A stretch of 64,000 nucleotides of DNA from Symsagittifera roscoffensis (lineage: Eukaryota > Xenacoelomorpha > Acoela > Convolutidae), in the NCBI RefSeq assembly GCF_963678635.1, contig NC_087067.1, positions 52,134,233 through 52,198,232 on the forward strand, written 5' to 3'. Shown here one piece after another: positions 33,501 through 44,150 of this stretch; positions within the stretch are counted from its first letter, which is position 1; each line of letters begins with the position of its first letter. The translations under genes and the position numbers were made by a program. The notes under the pieces were generated by a model, which worked only from the letters and a program-made list of their open reading frames with translations, was not told where the DNA came from and did no database searches.

Positions 33501-36500
33501 TTAAAAAAAGACTGCTTGCTCGCTCTGTTCGCTCTAAATAAGACAAAAAAATCAAACCGGTTTTTCTCGACACTGGAAACTTTTTTTGTGGGTTTTAATT
33601 GTGGTTCGAATCACGACTGTAAGGATTTTAATATGATATTTTTCTCAAGCCTTTCGATGATTTTTTGTGGAAGCTAATTTTGCGTGGAAAAGAAAAAGAA
33701 AAAACTAAAACGTCGGGACAAAAAATTGTGAAACGGAGTCAAATGCTTTTTAAAAGCCAAGATAGGAAACCAAGTCATCCATATTATCGCCGAAGTTCGA
33801 ATAGCTTTTATCAAGAAAGCCCAGCATGGGTTCGCGTAATGCAAGAATGTCATTTAGTAAAAGCATGCTCTTTGCTGTTAGGTTTATCGCATACTTTATC
33901 ATGAATAAATTCCACAAAATTCTTTCAAAAATCTTAGAAAATCCGGGTAGAATCGAAATTAAGCGGTAGTTGACTGGCATTGTTAATGCATGGGCAGTTC
34001 TTCAAACAGAAAGCCAGGAACATGAGTCAATGATGTGTCTAAATAAAAGACAGATGAGGCCCTCCAGTATGGGTTGTGTTGCGACTGAACAAAATTGTGA
34101 TTTTCATCAGCTGCGCTGGAGTGTGAACATCAAAAAATGCATGAACAACAAAACAAAATATGAAATGATACAAATGAAAACTACTAACTAAACATATCTT
34201 GTGCGTCGAATTTGTGTCAAATAGATTCTTCATTAGGATAGATTTATCGTGTTGCAATTATTCTTCTTAGCATTGTTTTTTATTCGGTAGAAAATGCTGT
34301 GATTTTTCCTATGCTAAATTTTGAGCTGCAGCCAGGGGCGGATCTAGGATTTTCTCGAGGGGGGGAGGGGGGGGGGGGATTTCAAAAAAAAATCAAAGTT
34401 AGTATATATTGGCGCCAAAGCCAAAGGCGCCTTTAGAAAAATTTTAGGGTCGGTCGGCAAAAAATGGATTTCTGAAAAAGTATAAAAGGGGGACCCTTTG
34501 GGTCGGCAGGGGGTCGAATCCCTGAATCCTGATTTGGGTTTCGATGAAGGTGGTTCTATGGATCAGCAGCAGGGGCCTACGGCTGAGCAACTCGAAATGC
34601 TCATGATGGCTGTAGGAAATTCTTAATAATTTTGCGAGAAAAACCACCTTTATTTTATCGTAGTCGAGGAAAAAAAAAAATATGATATCTGTGATATGCG
34701 CTGTCTACGGAAATAATTTAGACTTTAATTTATAGAATTCGCAGGAGTAAATAACATTGTCTATAGCCGAACATTCACTAATTTTATCAACAAATGTCAG
34801 ACATAAAAATCAAGAGTTTAAAAATCATATAATTTTCTTTTTGAAATTCGAAAGTTAAAAATTGCCAAACAAAGTTTCTTGGTATATTTGAGTTCATTCG
34901 CACTTCAATTTTTTTCAACTTTTGTTTTATTTAATAGACTGGGGGACCATAAGGAAAAGCGACTGGTAGGGGAGGCAATAATTTTTGTCTGATCCAACCC
35001 TGATACTAAATTTATTTTTGAAATTTACCGATTCTAAATTTTTTTTAAAAAAATTGTAAAGGTGCTCAATTTGTGACCGAATTTATTAATTTACGATTAA
35101 AAACAAATATATTTAGTTAAGTGTTACTTTTAGTATGACTGCGACGCAGAAAGTGCAAAATGTTACTTCCATGAGAACTATAACATGATGCAAGGAATGG
35201 AACGAATGAACAACACACCTGAGCCAAGTCAAGAGCAGCTGGCCGCTATCATTGGATTGGTTAGATTTAGTTTCAAAAAAATCATGCTGTTTTTAACCAG
35301 GAACACAACACCATTTATTAGCATAGATTCGTATGATGATCTTTTCTGCGCGGATAAATGGTCGTGTTCTTGACTCCAGTCAAATCGATATTCTGACCAC
35401 TAGCAGATTTAGAGGGGTGGGGGATCGGACTCCTCCTTTATCAGGGACTTGACCCCTGCCGCCCCCCCCCCTAAATCTGCCCCTGGCTGCAGCTAAAGAT
35501 ATATTAAATAATCTGTGCAGTTCAATTTCTGCTAGAGATGCAGTTAGTTTTTTTGGCCCTTGTAAATTTTTATAACTGTCCAAATAAGGAACGTAGTGTG
35601 AATAAGCTAGGTATGTCATGATTTTATTGCTGCATCATAAAAATTCTTTGGTCCGGTATAAACTGAATCTAAGTATCGCTCACCTATAACGAATTTGAAT
35701 CGCAAATTGAGCGAAAAAAGTGATTGACTTTTAAATTCCAAGAGGATTTTAGTTTCCAGATTTCCCACAGGATTTTTAAAAATTCGTACGTGTCTGATTT
35801 TCTGGATTTAGGTTATTTTCATCAAAAATGTCCATCATAGAAGCTTCATGAAATTCTCTGAGATCCAAAGTTAAATGCAACAGAAGTTTTCAATGTCAAT
35901 AGTTTTTTTGGTCTTAAGTTCATGACAGTTTTCCAACTGTCTGTTGGCTATGTTCATCTTAGATTACTTAGATTTAAAAAAAATGTTTCGATTTGGATTC
36001 TAAATCAAAGTTTTGGTTTTTTCACTTAAATCGAACTTATATCTAAAAAAAAAAAAACAGATAATTGCTTTTTATTTGTTTCTTTCTTTGGTTTTTTTCA
36101 TTTAGTGCAGTTGGAGCGTTCAGCGTTCTTGTGCAGAAACCTATTTTGTTTTGTCTGTGTGTTTAGAACTTTCTGGAGGGATTAGAGGTGAGTGTGAGTG
36201 AACATGTGATCAAAAGAGTGCGGGTAAGAGATCATAGAGGGGAGACCAGATTGCACAGGGAGAGTAGAAGGGGTCATCTGGAGAAGGTGAAGGAGCTGCT
36301 GAAAATGGGCGCTGACCCGAACACGATGGATAACGACAATTTCACTCCCCTACACGAATACAAAGCATTAGAGGTCAGAGGCTATAATATTAGAATTTAA
36401 AATTGAATACAAGAAGAGCTGGCTGTTGTGCGAGTAGCACAGAAGGTTCCGACTATACTCACGCTAAAGAAGTTTCTTTAATTGTTAAATAATGCCATGT

Positions 36501-39213
36501 CGTTTTTTATCATTGCTCTCTGCCATCAGGCAGATCCTCGTCAATTGTTTTATACAGCTGTGGTTTTTATCTTTTTATTGAGACAAATTGGTTCTAAAGC
36601 TGGACAAATAATTGTTTCTACAAAATAATATCGTTTAAGTTTCATCAGTAATGTTCGAAGATGGGCGAGCGGAGCAGGACCATGGCGAATAATTAGACAA
36701 AAACTCTCAAATTGTCGTTTACAATTTATTACAACAAATTTTTTAAAAGTTGACTTCACTCGTTTTTCATTTTAATTGTTCCAAATGCTGCCCAAATTTT
36801 TCTATCTGATACCAAAGATGAAATTCTGCTTCAGAATGTGGAAATTTGCCGTGTCCTCCTGGAACACGGAGCTGACCCTCGGAAATCTGGAGGAATGAGC
36901 GAGATGACGCCCTTGCACGTGGCCGTCATGTACAATTACTTAGATGCAATTCCACTCCTCATTCAACATGGGGCAGACATACTCGCAACTGGCATGGTAG
37001 GCCAGCATATTTGTTTCTTATACCAACTCAGCTTCCTGAAAGCAATTTTAGGAGTCGCAGCTCGAATTTTTTCAACTACTTCCTTAAATAAACACAGACA
37101 GTGAAACAGAGTTCCTTGTGTGGCTCAAAGCCTACTCTCAATTTTTTAAACCGATTTTTCCGAATACGTTAACATCAGCAGCAGATTTAAGGGGGTTTGA
37201 GGGTTTAAACTCCCTGGTCGGTCACCTATAAGTCCTGTAGACTTTTGGTACGATATCGATTTTTGGGCGAGCAACCGTAAAATTTACTAAAGGCGCCATC
37301 AAAATATTTTAAGAGTTTTTATTGCAGGTTAGTCACGACTGGCCTTTTTTGTCCTTCACATTGGTACCTAAATTTGTATGTAAAAATGTCCGACTCCTAT
37401 GTTCCTCCGCACCTTCAGTGCTCCAAACGGTATTGGCGTTAAATTTTAGAGCCATATGAATATTAATTTCCAGTGACTAGTAGTTATATGATGGATGAGA
37501 GATGTATACATAAATTAGGTTTCGTGTCATTCTCATTGCGGTTTGCAATTTTAATAGATTTTATTGATTGATGTTTTTTGTATTGGCTTCAGTACGACGA
37601 CGGAGATTTGTTCACCCCGCTGTCTTTTGCGAAAGAGAATGGAAATGGTGAGTTGGTGAAGTTGCTCAAAACAGAATGGAATAAATACCTGCGACCAAAA
37701 GAATCGGACAGAATACAATTTAATCACGAAGTTCTGACACCAATTAGAAAGGCGCTACGAGAGACCAATGAAAGATTGATTAAAAGTGATAAAGCGATGA
37801 AATGTGTAATAAAGCATATAGTCGTCTCAGCTTTAAGTGCGGAGTCTCAAGTTTTGCTGAACCAGTTTTCGACCAAGTTTGAAATAGAAGTGGATCGTTA
37901 TTTTGGCGATTCATGTGATGCGCTTGTCGTGGAAAAGAAGTCGACTGGTAGCTATAAAAGGACAAGCAAGTTGATGACTGCCATTGTGAACAACGGAGTG
38001 GTGATTGATAAAGGATGGATAGAGGACAGTTTAAACAAGGGAAAGTTGCTTCCATGCGATGACTATTTGGTGGACTCATTCCAACCATACAAGGTCAGTC
38101 TAGAACGAGCGATCAGCGAATTGAGACAGGTTGAAGTTATGAAAACATATAGTTGTTTGGACTATTTTTTAACGCCGTTTGAATTTCAATTTGGAGCACA
38201 AATTTAAGGTTGTAACATGTTAGGGAAGCTGCATTGCGAACGAGTTAAATAATATGAGAACATTTATTAAGAGTCAATAAACCTGGTTCAGGGTCTTATA
38301 TAGGTAGCGATAATTGTTTTTCTCTTTTTTCAGGAGAAGTCTAAATTTTGTTCAGGCTTAAGCTGACTTTTTCACGGTTAGACTTCTGGTTTTTTTGAAA
38401 TTCAGTTCATTTTCTTTGTTGAAAGGAATACAAACTCCACTATCGAACAGCAAAAGTGTAATAGTCACGAAAAACGTGATCGTCTACTAGTTTCGAAATT
38501 TTTTTAATCAGATTTCCCTGCGATTTGAAAATTTTACCTATTGATCCAGTTTTCTCAAATTGGGTTAAATTATTTATAAATATTTACAAATATGTTTTCG
38601 CTTTTTTGGAAAATTAGTTAAGTTTCGTCGGCTCAGTTTCCGCTTATTAATTATTTTTTGAAATTGCATTAATTGCCGTCGATTGTTTTTAGTTTTTTAA
38701 GTTTTTCGTTAAGTCGTGAATTTTTTAAGTTTTTAGATACTTTTTATGTTGCATCGCTTAAATACGAGACTTCACATAAAGCGAAGTGGTGTTTGTTTGT
38801 TTGAGGACAGTATCAAGCGAGCCAGAAAAGCACACAATGAGAGCAAGAAACTATTTTCTGGTTTGCATGCATTCGTGAGTTCAACTCTGGGCTCGGAGCT
38901 CAAATCTGAAGCTGGACAAAGCTGTGAAATTGCTCTGGTGAATAAAATTCTAACTTCAGGTGGCGCAAAAATCCTTCCTCGGGAACCTAAACCGACTTCG
39001 TTGTTTGGCAATGAAATTTCACTAGCATGTGGATGCCCCAAGCGTGAATTTGTGGCAGAAGACTCACCACTCAGTGATATGGGAGTGTTTGTGGTCACTG
39101 GAACTGTCATCGACGGGGAAGAAGATAAAAAATACAAGCCAGTTTTCCCTGGACTGTACCACGTGACTACTAGCTGGCTGTACGATTGCGTCGTTGCTTT
39201 CGCTATACAGTAG
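30518..39213 (+). CDS. BARD1-like protein: ankyrin repeats plus two BRCT domains
   Basis: In vertebrates BARD1 partners BRCA1 in DNA repair. Confident exons, all phase 0 with GT-AG ends, are 36167-36373, 36835-36996, 37593-38093 and 38737-39213. Ankyrin repeats run through HRGETRLHRES, HLEKVKELLKMGADPN, DNFTPLHE, EICRVLLEHGADP and MTPLHVAVMYNYLDAIPLL. A first BRCT follows (IKHIVVSALSAESQ to GWIEDSLNKGKLLPCDDY). A second BRCT ends the protein (LFSGLHAFVSSTL, GGAKILPREPKP, YHVTTSWLYDCVVAFAIQ). The ankyrin-then-BRCT order matches BARD1; SLF1 has the reverse order. Splicing at 36373/36835 restores the exact ankyrin spacing. A likely first exon is 30518-31024 (169 residues, Ser/Lys/Asn-rich, donor GTAAGT, phase 0), with an in-frame stop just before its ATG. 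An optional 42-residue phase-0 segment at 35134-35259 lies inside a hAT element. No RING domain is visible, so the protein would be about 617 or 659 residues. The first exon could instead belong to a separate gene. Confidence 0.75.
32050..32690 (+). mobile_element. LINE fragment (Jockey/CR1-type reverse transcriptase, C-terminal part)
   Basis: Translated pieces match the region after the catalytic core of LINE reverse transcriptases: a LTFNEHC-like block, a GCSKETLN block, VRSVLNYEFSFWTP-like sequence, and TAGCLRMSDITQVHDETK near 32450-32510. These lie in more than one frame with internal stops, so the copy is dead. It lies in the first large intron of the BARD1-like gene. Confidence 0.65.
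32692..32928 (-). other. Unassigned 78-residue open frame
   Basis: Starts at an ATG, has balanced composition (GGVWSYVTTWADVEYIVAHC) and looks more protein-like than its neighbours, but I recognise no domain. It lies between two LINE fragments inside an intron, so it may be a transposon remnant. Confidence 0.25.
33690..33980 (-). mobile_element. LINE fragment (reverse transcriptase N-terminal block)
   Basis: The minus strand reads NYRLISILPGFSKIFERIL, the well-known start of the non-LTR reverse-transcriptase domain (NYRPISLLPxxSKIFERI). The rest of the domain is lost or scrambled. It is opposite in orientation to the fragment at 32.05-32.69 kb, so it is a separate insertion. Confidence 0.75.
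34510..34626 (+). other. Exon-like segment A inside the hAT element
   Basis: After an AG at 34508-34509 one frame is open for 38 codons (includes MDQQQGPTAEQLEMLMMAVG), with a possible GT donor at 34612. Its codon pattern is unlike the AT-rich surroundings. Not recognised. Its Met-x4-5-Pro-Thr-x-Glu-Gln-Leu pattern weakly resembles segment B. Confidence 0.35.
35134..35259 (+). other. Exon-like segment B inside the hAT element (possible BARD1-like exon)
   Basis: A TTTTAG acceptor and a GTTAGA donor bound 42 codons (MMQGMERMNN, TPEPSQEQLAAIIGL). Both ends are phase 0, like every exon of the surrounding gene, so inclusion would keep the frame. It contains two Cys and a His but no domain I recognise. 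It may be an exonised piece of the transposon or a captured exon. Confidence 0.4.
38240..38600 (+). repeat. Interspersed repeat in last intron of BARD1-like gene (also 42780-43090 and 45770-46000)
   Basis: Shares TTGATCCAGTTTTCTCAAAT, a TTATTAAGAGTC word and TTCAGTTCATTTT in the same order and spacing with two places in the 40.8-46.4 kb duplication. No ends or coding part are clear. Confidence 0.6.
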
Positions 39214-40770
39214 AAAAAATCATGTGCGAAACTACCGAATTGTAATTCTAAGATCGATAAATATATATCAAATGTCGATAATGAATGAATTCAACTTGTC
39301 ATGAATGAACTTGTGAATATGAACCTGATTCGAAAAAAAAACAATGGAATTGGAATGAACAATATAATGTGATTACGTGTAAATGAACATATTTTTATAT
39401 CCTGAATGAGTTTGACTTGTTTCTGCCGTGTGGTCTTTTTGATAGCAGACTTCTTACCCATATATTTGAAAAATTTATGAAAAAACTAAGAATCCAGAAA
39501 AGTTATGTATTCCAAAAATTAATACTACTTTTTTTACAATTATACCACTAAACATATTTTTTACCCGGTTATAGATGTCTTTATCTATTTTTGATGATTC
39601 CGCTGGCAAAATTTTTACCCAGTTTAGGATACCCGGTGGGGCGTTTATATCTTCACGTCCATTTTCGGCTCTTTTTTCTTCCCTGGGACCTGCAATTTTT
39701 TTAAATAAATTTAGCGTTCGCATTATCCGATTGTTATGAAAATTGACTTGCGGACGATATAGGCAATGACAAACTTATTCGGTCTTCATACTAACGTGGT
39801 AAAACCACTGGTTGCTTCATAAATTTGACGCTCATGCGAGGTAGGGGACAATAAAAAGACTATTTTTCTTTTCTAGTGGCTTGATTGTTGATTCTGAAGC
39901 TCACTTTTTGAATGTTATGTTCCAAGTGCAGCTCAAATAACGCCCTTCGATACAGAATTTAAGTTGGTGCTAGATAAAGCACATCACTGCGGAATAAAAA
40001 ATATCCAATAAGCTGGTATTATTAACATGCTTGATAACTTTTGTACAATCCAAATTGTTGATGGAATAGTCCGAAACTCAATTACGAAGTAATCTTGAAG
40101 TTGGAAGTTTGTGTATGGGTCATTTTCATAATGTACCTCCAGTTATTTAGTTTATTTGATATCATAATTTTTCTGTTGAACTGAAACAATTGTGCAGTTT
40201 TTGCGTTATATATTGTTAGATCACAGTAATTTGTGTTAGTTGTTTTTAGTTGTTTCAATGGATCCTCCTTTGATTCGTTTCAGTATTCTGAAGTTGATCA
40301 CTGCTTGATGGAATCATTTAACGCCCCCTTTTGGGTACAGTGAGTTTTTTGCCATAGACTTTATCCTGAAGTGAAAGTCTTGCTTGGTGAACCACAAACC
40401 CCAATTAACTTTTGTATTCCGAGGCCCTGTATCTGGTTCCAAGGCAACATGAATACAGCTGGTTGAGTCTCGATTTGTTTGAAAGTAGCAAAATATTGAA
40501 GATGTCAAAATTTATTGTGATGATTTTACACATTGACCCTGGATGATACTTGTGCTGTTGTGCTTTGAATACATGGACAAAATGTATTATGTTTAGAAAA
40601 TGTTTAGATTTAGAAATTTTGATTTATTGCTCAATGGAATTTTTCCTTGATTTTTGTTCTTTAAATTCAATTGGCATTGGAATGAAGCTTTGGCGCACTG
40701 TGTTCGACAATACAAAGGTTGGTGGTATGAATTCGAAATTATTATATCAGTTTTTTCCCCTAAAATCACA
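39214..40770. other. 3' flank of the BARD1-like gene, no further gene supported
   Basis: GATAAA at 39256 is a possible weak poly(A) signal. A 64-residue minus-strand open frame at 40314-40508 (with VALEPDTGPRNTKVNWGLWF) looks protein-like, but I recognise no family and see no neighbouring exon. The rest is AT-rich. Confidence 0.3.
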
Positions 40771-40914
40771 AGGATTTAGGAAAGCTCTTGAAGCACTTAA
40801 GGGTTGGTTGTTCAAAGCTAGCTAGCTAATAGATCTATTTCCAGGCAGCTTGAGCTTAATCATGGATCTGTTGAGCAGAGTGTTCGAAACGGATACAAAT
40901 CAGAACAAATGCTG

Positions 40915-41145
40915 CCAAATTCAGACCATTTATCTACGGGGGAAAGTACCACCACACGAGCTGTAAGCTCATCACGGCGAACCGCTGTTGTGCCCGTTTA
41001 AGAACTACATGCAATTTTTTTTTGGTTAGTTTTCTGAGCTGGGTAATGTTGCTTCACCCTCAAGCACGGATCATGGTGGGCCTCGAACATCCGACCTTTC
41101 GATTGAGAGGCGGAGACGTAACCACTTCACCACCGCTCCCCCGAG
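40915..41145 (-). repeat. tRNA-derived SINE, family A, copy 1
   Basis: On the minus strand the head starts GGGAGCGGTGGTGAAGTGGT, with a GTGGTTACGTCTCC A-box-like part and GGATGTTCGAGGCCC as a B box. The body continues GCTTGAGGGTGAAGCAAC, then GTAGTTCTTAAACGGGC and TTTCCCCCGTAGATAAATGG. It is a pol III-type SINE, not a working tRNA. Confidence 0.7.
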
Positions 41146-42167
41146 AAGGCAGACAACCTAGTACACATACAGGCAAGGACAAATTTATCAACTAAATCTT
41201 TGTAAACAGTTTATGCTTCGAAAACCTCACCCCTCTGCTCTCCGAACAAGTTCAATCAATATTAATTGCATACTCAATCCGCAGATTTAACCTCATTTTT
41301 ACTCGAGCCTGGCGTAATGTGCTAGTACAATGCAATTTTTTTACGACCTAAGCCGCAAATGAAAAAGCTACTTTTCGTGGTATTTTTGAGCAGTGGGTTG
41401 CATTAGCAATATAATGTCATGTTGCATATTTACAGAAGCTTAGCGTAGTGTGATAGTACAATGCAACTTTTTTTTTCCAAGGTAAGTCACAAATAAATGC
41501 TACTTTTCGTGCCTTTTTTGAAGCAGCAGGCTCCATAAGCATTATGAAGCCATGTGCTTAGAGATTTTAGTTTTAGTTAACACAGTTGATGCGTTTTTCA
41601 CTCTCTAATTGAATCGAGAACTCTAATCGTTTCATGCTACCAAATAATAAATTTTACAATTCAATATACTTTGCGAGATTTTTGAAATGCATAATTTGTT
41701 CGCAATTTGGTTTAATACGTTCTTATGTATTTGCACTTGCGAAGCAAAGTGTTATGGTACGATATAGTACGATTTTTTTCCAACCTAAGTCGCAAATAGT
41801 GATGCGACTAAGTTGCAAATATCGTTTCGACTTAAAGCAACAATATTTGCTGCATCGAAGTGGCATGATAGTTTGTTTGTTGCTTCTTTACAGCTTATTG
41901 ATATCATGTGCTTTGACATTCGAATAGTTATAAGTTTACACAGTTGATGCATCTTTAATTCATCAAGTGAATTTCGGTTTCAAAAGTTTTCTAACTCAAT
42001 ATATCTTGCAATTATTTGAAATGGATAATTTGTACATAATGTGGTTTTATAATTTGCAATTCAGTACATGCAATATTGTATCTGTTTGAATTTGGTGCTA
42101 TTTTTGCTGCATCGGTTTGCAATTTATTAGCATATGTTGCTGCGTTATTGGCTGCTAGTTTTTTGGG

Positions 42168-42350
42168 ATTTCAAGCATCCGTGGCTGAATGGTTGGTGCG
42201 TGAGACTCACTTGCTAGGTCGCAGATTTTTGTTAATTCGAGTTTTTGCAAATTTGAGGCTTATTTCTAGTTTTTCTCCAATTGATAGAGCTGCTTTGCGA
42301 TAGGTCGTGTTCTCGCTACTATTTGCGAAGCGCAGCTCTGCTTCTGTGTA
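42168..42350 (+). repeat. tRNA-derived SINE, family B, copy 1
   Basis: The head GCATCCGTGGCTGAATGGTT resembles a Ser/Leu-type tRNA start. The body has GAGGCTTATTTCTAGTTTTT, GATAGAGCTGCTTT, a CGCTA word and GCGAAGCGCAGCTCTGCTTC. A second copy at 45177-45345 comes from the 3-kb duplication. Confidence 0.65.
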
Positions 42351-43919
42351 AATATAAGGGTGGTTACCTCTATTTAACTGCATTCCAAATTATTACTTGC
42401 AAAATTGGAGTTTTCGTGCTGTTTAATGCTCCCGAATCTTTTTCGCTTTCTCGCTCATGTTTGCAAAGTTGAATTTTCACCTCTCTGTTAATAATTTTAA
42501 ATTATTATTAGTTTTGTTTGATCTACTAAACAATCCCTCCCTTTTCGAAGTACTTAAAAATGTCTTTTCTTTCTATGCGTGAATTTTCCTTTCGTTTTAC
42601 TTTATATTTTCAATTTTTTTGCCAATAAAAACTTTATTATTTTTTTTCATTGCAATGGTCTTGATTTTACAATTATTTACCAACGGTTAGGTTCTCAATT
42701 TTACTTACCTTAGAATTTATTTCAAATTTTCATTAAGGCTAGTCAAAGTTAATTTTATTTAAAAAAATCAAAAATGGGACATTGTAGATCCGTTATTAAG
42801 AGTCGATGAAATTAGTTCAGTCTCTTTTGTAGGTCGTGACGTTTTCCTTATTCAGTTAAAATCTTAAAATTTATTTCGGCTTGAATTTTTTCCGCAATCT
42901 GATGTTTGATTTGTTTTAATTTTCAGTTTAGTTCATTTTTTGAAAGAAATGCTTACTGGGCTATCGACAAAAAATAAAGTCTCGACAGTCGAATTTAACC
43001 TAAATTTTTTAATCTAAGATTAAGCAAAACAAAAAATTACTGTTGATCCAGTTTTCTCAAATTGAGTTACTTTTTGCGAAAAATTGTCAATCACAAATTG
43101 TCCTAGAAATTCAATGAGCTTTAAGGAGGCCATCATTTTTTTCTTTGAATTTCGAAAGTTGAGATTGTTTCAAATCGGTTAAAGTCAAGTCAAATTTCTT
43201 TTAAATTGCAAAAAATGGGAAATTACTCTCTAATAAAGAAATTGAAGTGATGCAAAAAAACGTGGTTGTTTTTTAATTCAAAAGTAGATTTTATTTTGTA
43301 ATCTGCTGGAGAAATGAAGAAAATATCCGGTTTTTTTAGTTTGGGTTTTTCTGAATATTCCAAAACAATGATCCGTGATCCTTTTTAATCAATCATGATT
43401 ATTTTTCATTTTTTTGCTCACTGGCGCGTGTGAAATCAAATCGGCTTGCTCGCCTCAAGTTATTTGCTGAAATTCCCACTAATTTGTCTTGTATTCGCCG
43501 TCAGAAGTCATCTTGACAGTGGGGTCGAATGACAGAAAATTGATATCTAAAATAAGATATCAAAAATATTATAAAATTATGAAAACTGGAACAACTTGAA
43601 TGATTACAAATTCTGACATTTTTTTTTGTAAAACTAAGATTTTTTTTAAAATTCTAAGTTCACACACAAAAATTCTAATTCACTTTTGCGCCTTCTTTGT
43701 AGTTTTTTATCCAAAATTTATCAAAGATAGGAAAGCTCTTGAAGCAAGGATAGGAAAGCTCTTGAAACAAGGATTTAGGAAAGGTCTTGAAGCACTTAAG
43801 TGTTGGTTGCTCAAAGCTAGCTAGCTAATAGATCTATTTCCAGGCTGTTTGAGCTTAATCATGGATCTGTTGAGCAGAGTGTTCGAAACGGATACAAATC
43901 AGAACAAATGCTGGCAAAT

Positions 43920-44150
43920 TAAGACCATTTATTCACGGGGGAAAGTACCAACACACGAGCTGTACAGCTTATCACGGCGAACCGCTGTTGTGCCCGTTTA
44001 AGAACTTCATGCAATTTTTTTTGGTTAGTTTTCTGGGCTGGGTAAGGTTGCTTCACCCTCAAGCAACGAGCACGGATCATGGTGTGCGTCGAACATCCGA
44101 TCTTTCGATTGGAAGGTAGAGACGTAACCAATTCACCACCGCTCCCACGA
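43920..44150 (-). repeat. tRNA-derived SINE, family A, copy 2
   Basis: The copy of the 40.9-kb SINE carried by the tandem duplication, with a few base changes in the tRNA-like head. Confidence 0.7.

Larger units (their letters stand above)
34333..35485. mobile_element. hAT-type DNA element, non-autonomous, with perfect 8-bp target duplication
   Basis: The ends are CAGGGGCGGATCTAGGA and, on the other strand, CAGGGGCAGATTTAGGG, a pair of hAT-like terminal inverted repeats. Both flanks are GCTGCAGC (34325-34332 and 35486-35493), an exact 8-bp target duplication as hAT transposases make. The element is 1153 bases, G-rich near both ends, and has no transposase. Two short exon-like coding segments lie inside. 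Confidence 0.85.
40771..43492 (+). repeat. Direct tandem duplication, copy 1 (about 2.7 kb)
   Basis: Begins at AGGATTTAGGAAAGCTCTTG and ends near CCCACTAATTTGTCTT. The same sequence recurs about 3.0 kb downstream with scattered changes and small indels. It contains one SINE of each of two families. No gene. Confidence 0.9.

Noticed and set aside
36550-36759. Minus-strand frame in an intron of the BARD1-like gene
   Set aside because: No domain, no conserved context, and length within what chance allows here.
40550-40825. 91-residue plus-strand frame
   Set aside because: Its end lies in the 3-kb duplicated repeat and its composition is that of AT-rich noncoding DNA.
41074-41140. Possible tRNA gene
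   Set aside because: A and B boxes are present, but the acceptor and anticodon stems do not close and a conserved non-tRNA body follows, so it is a SINE head.
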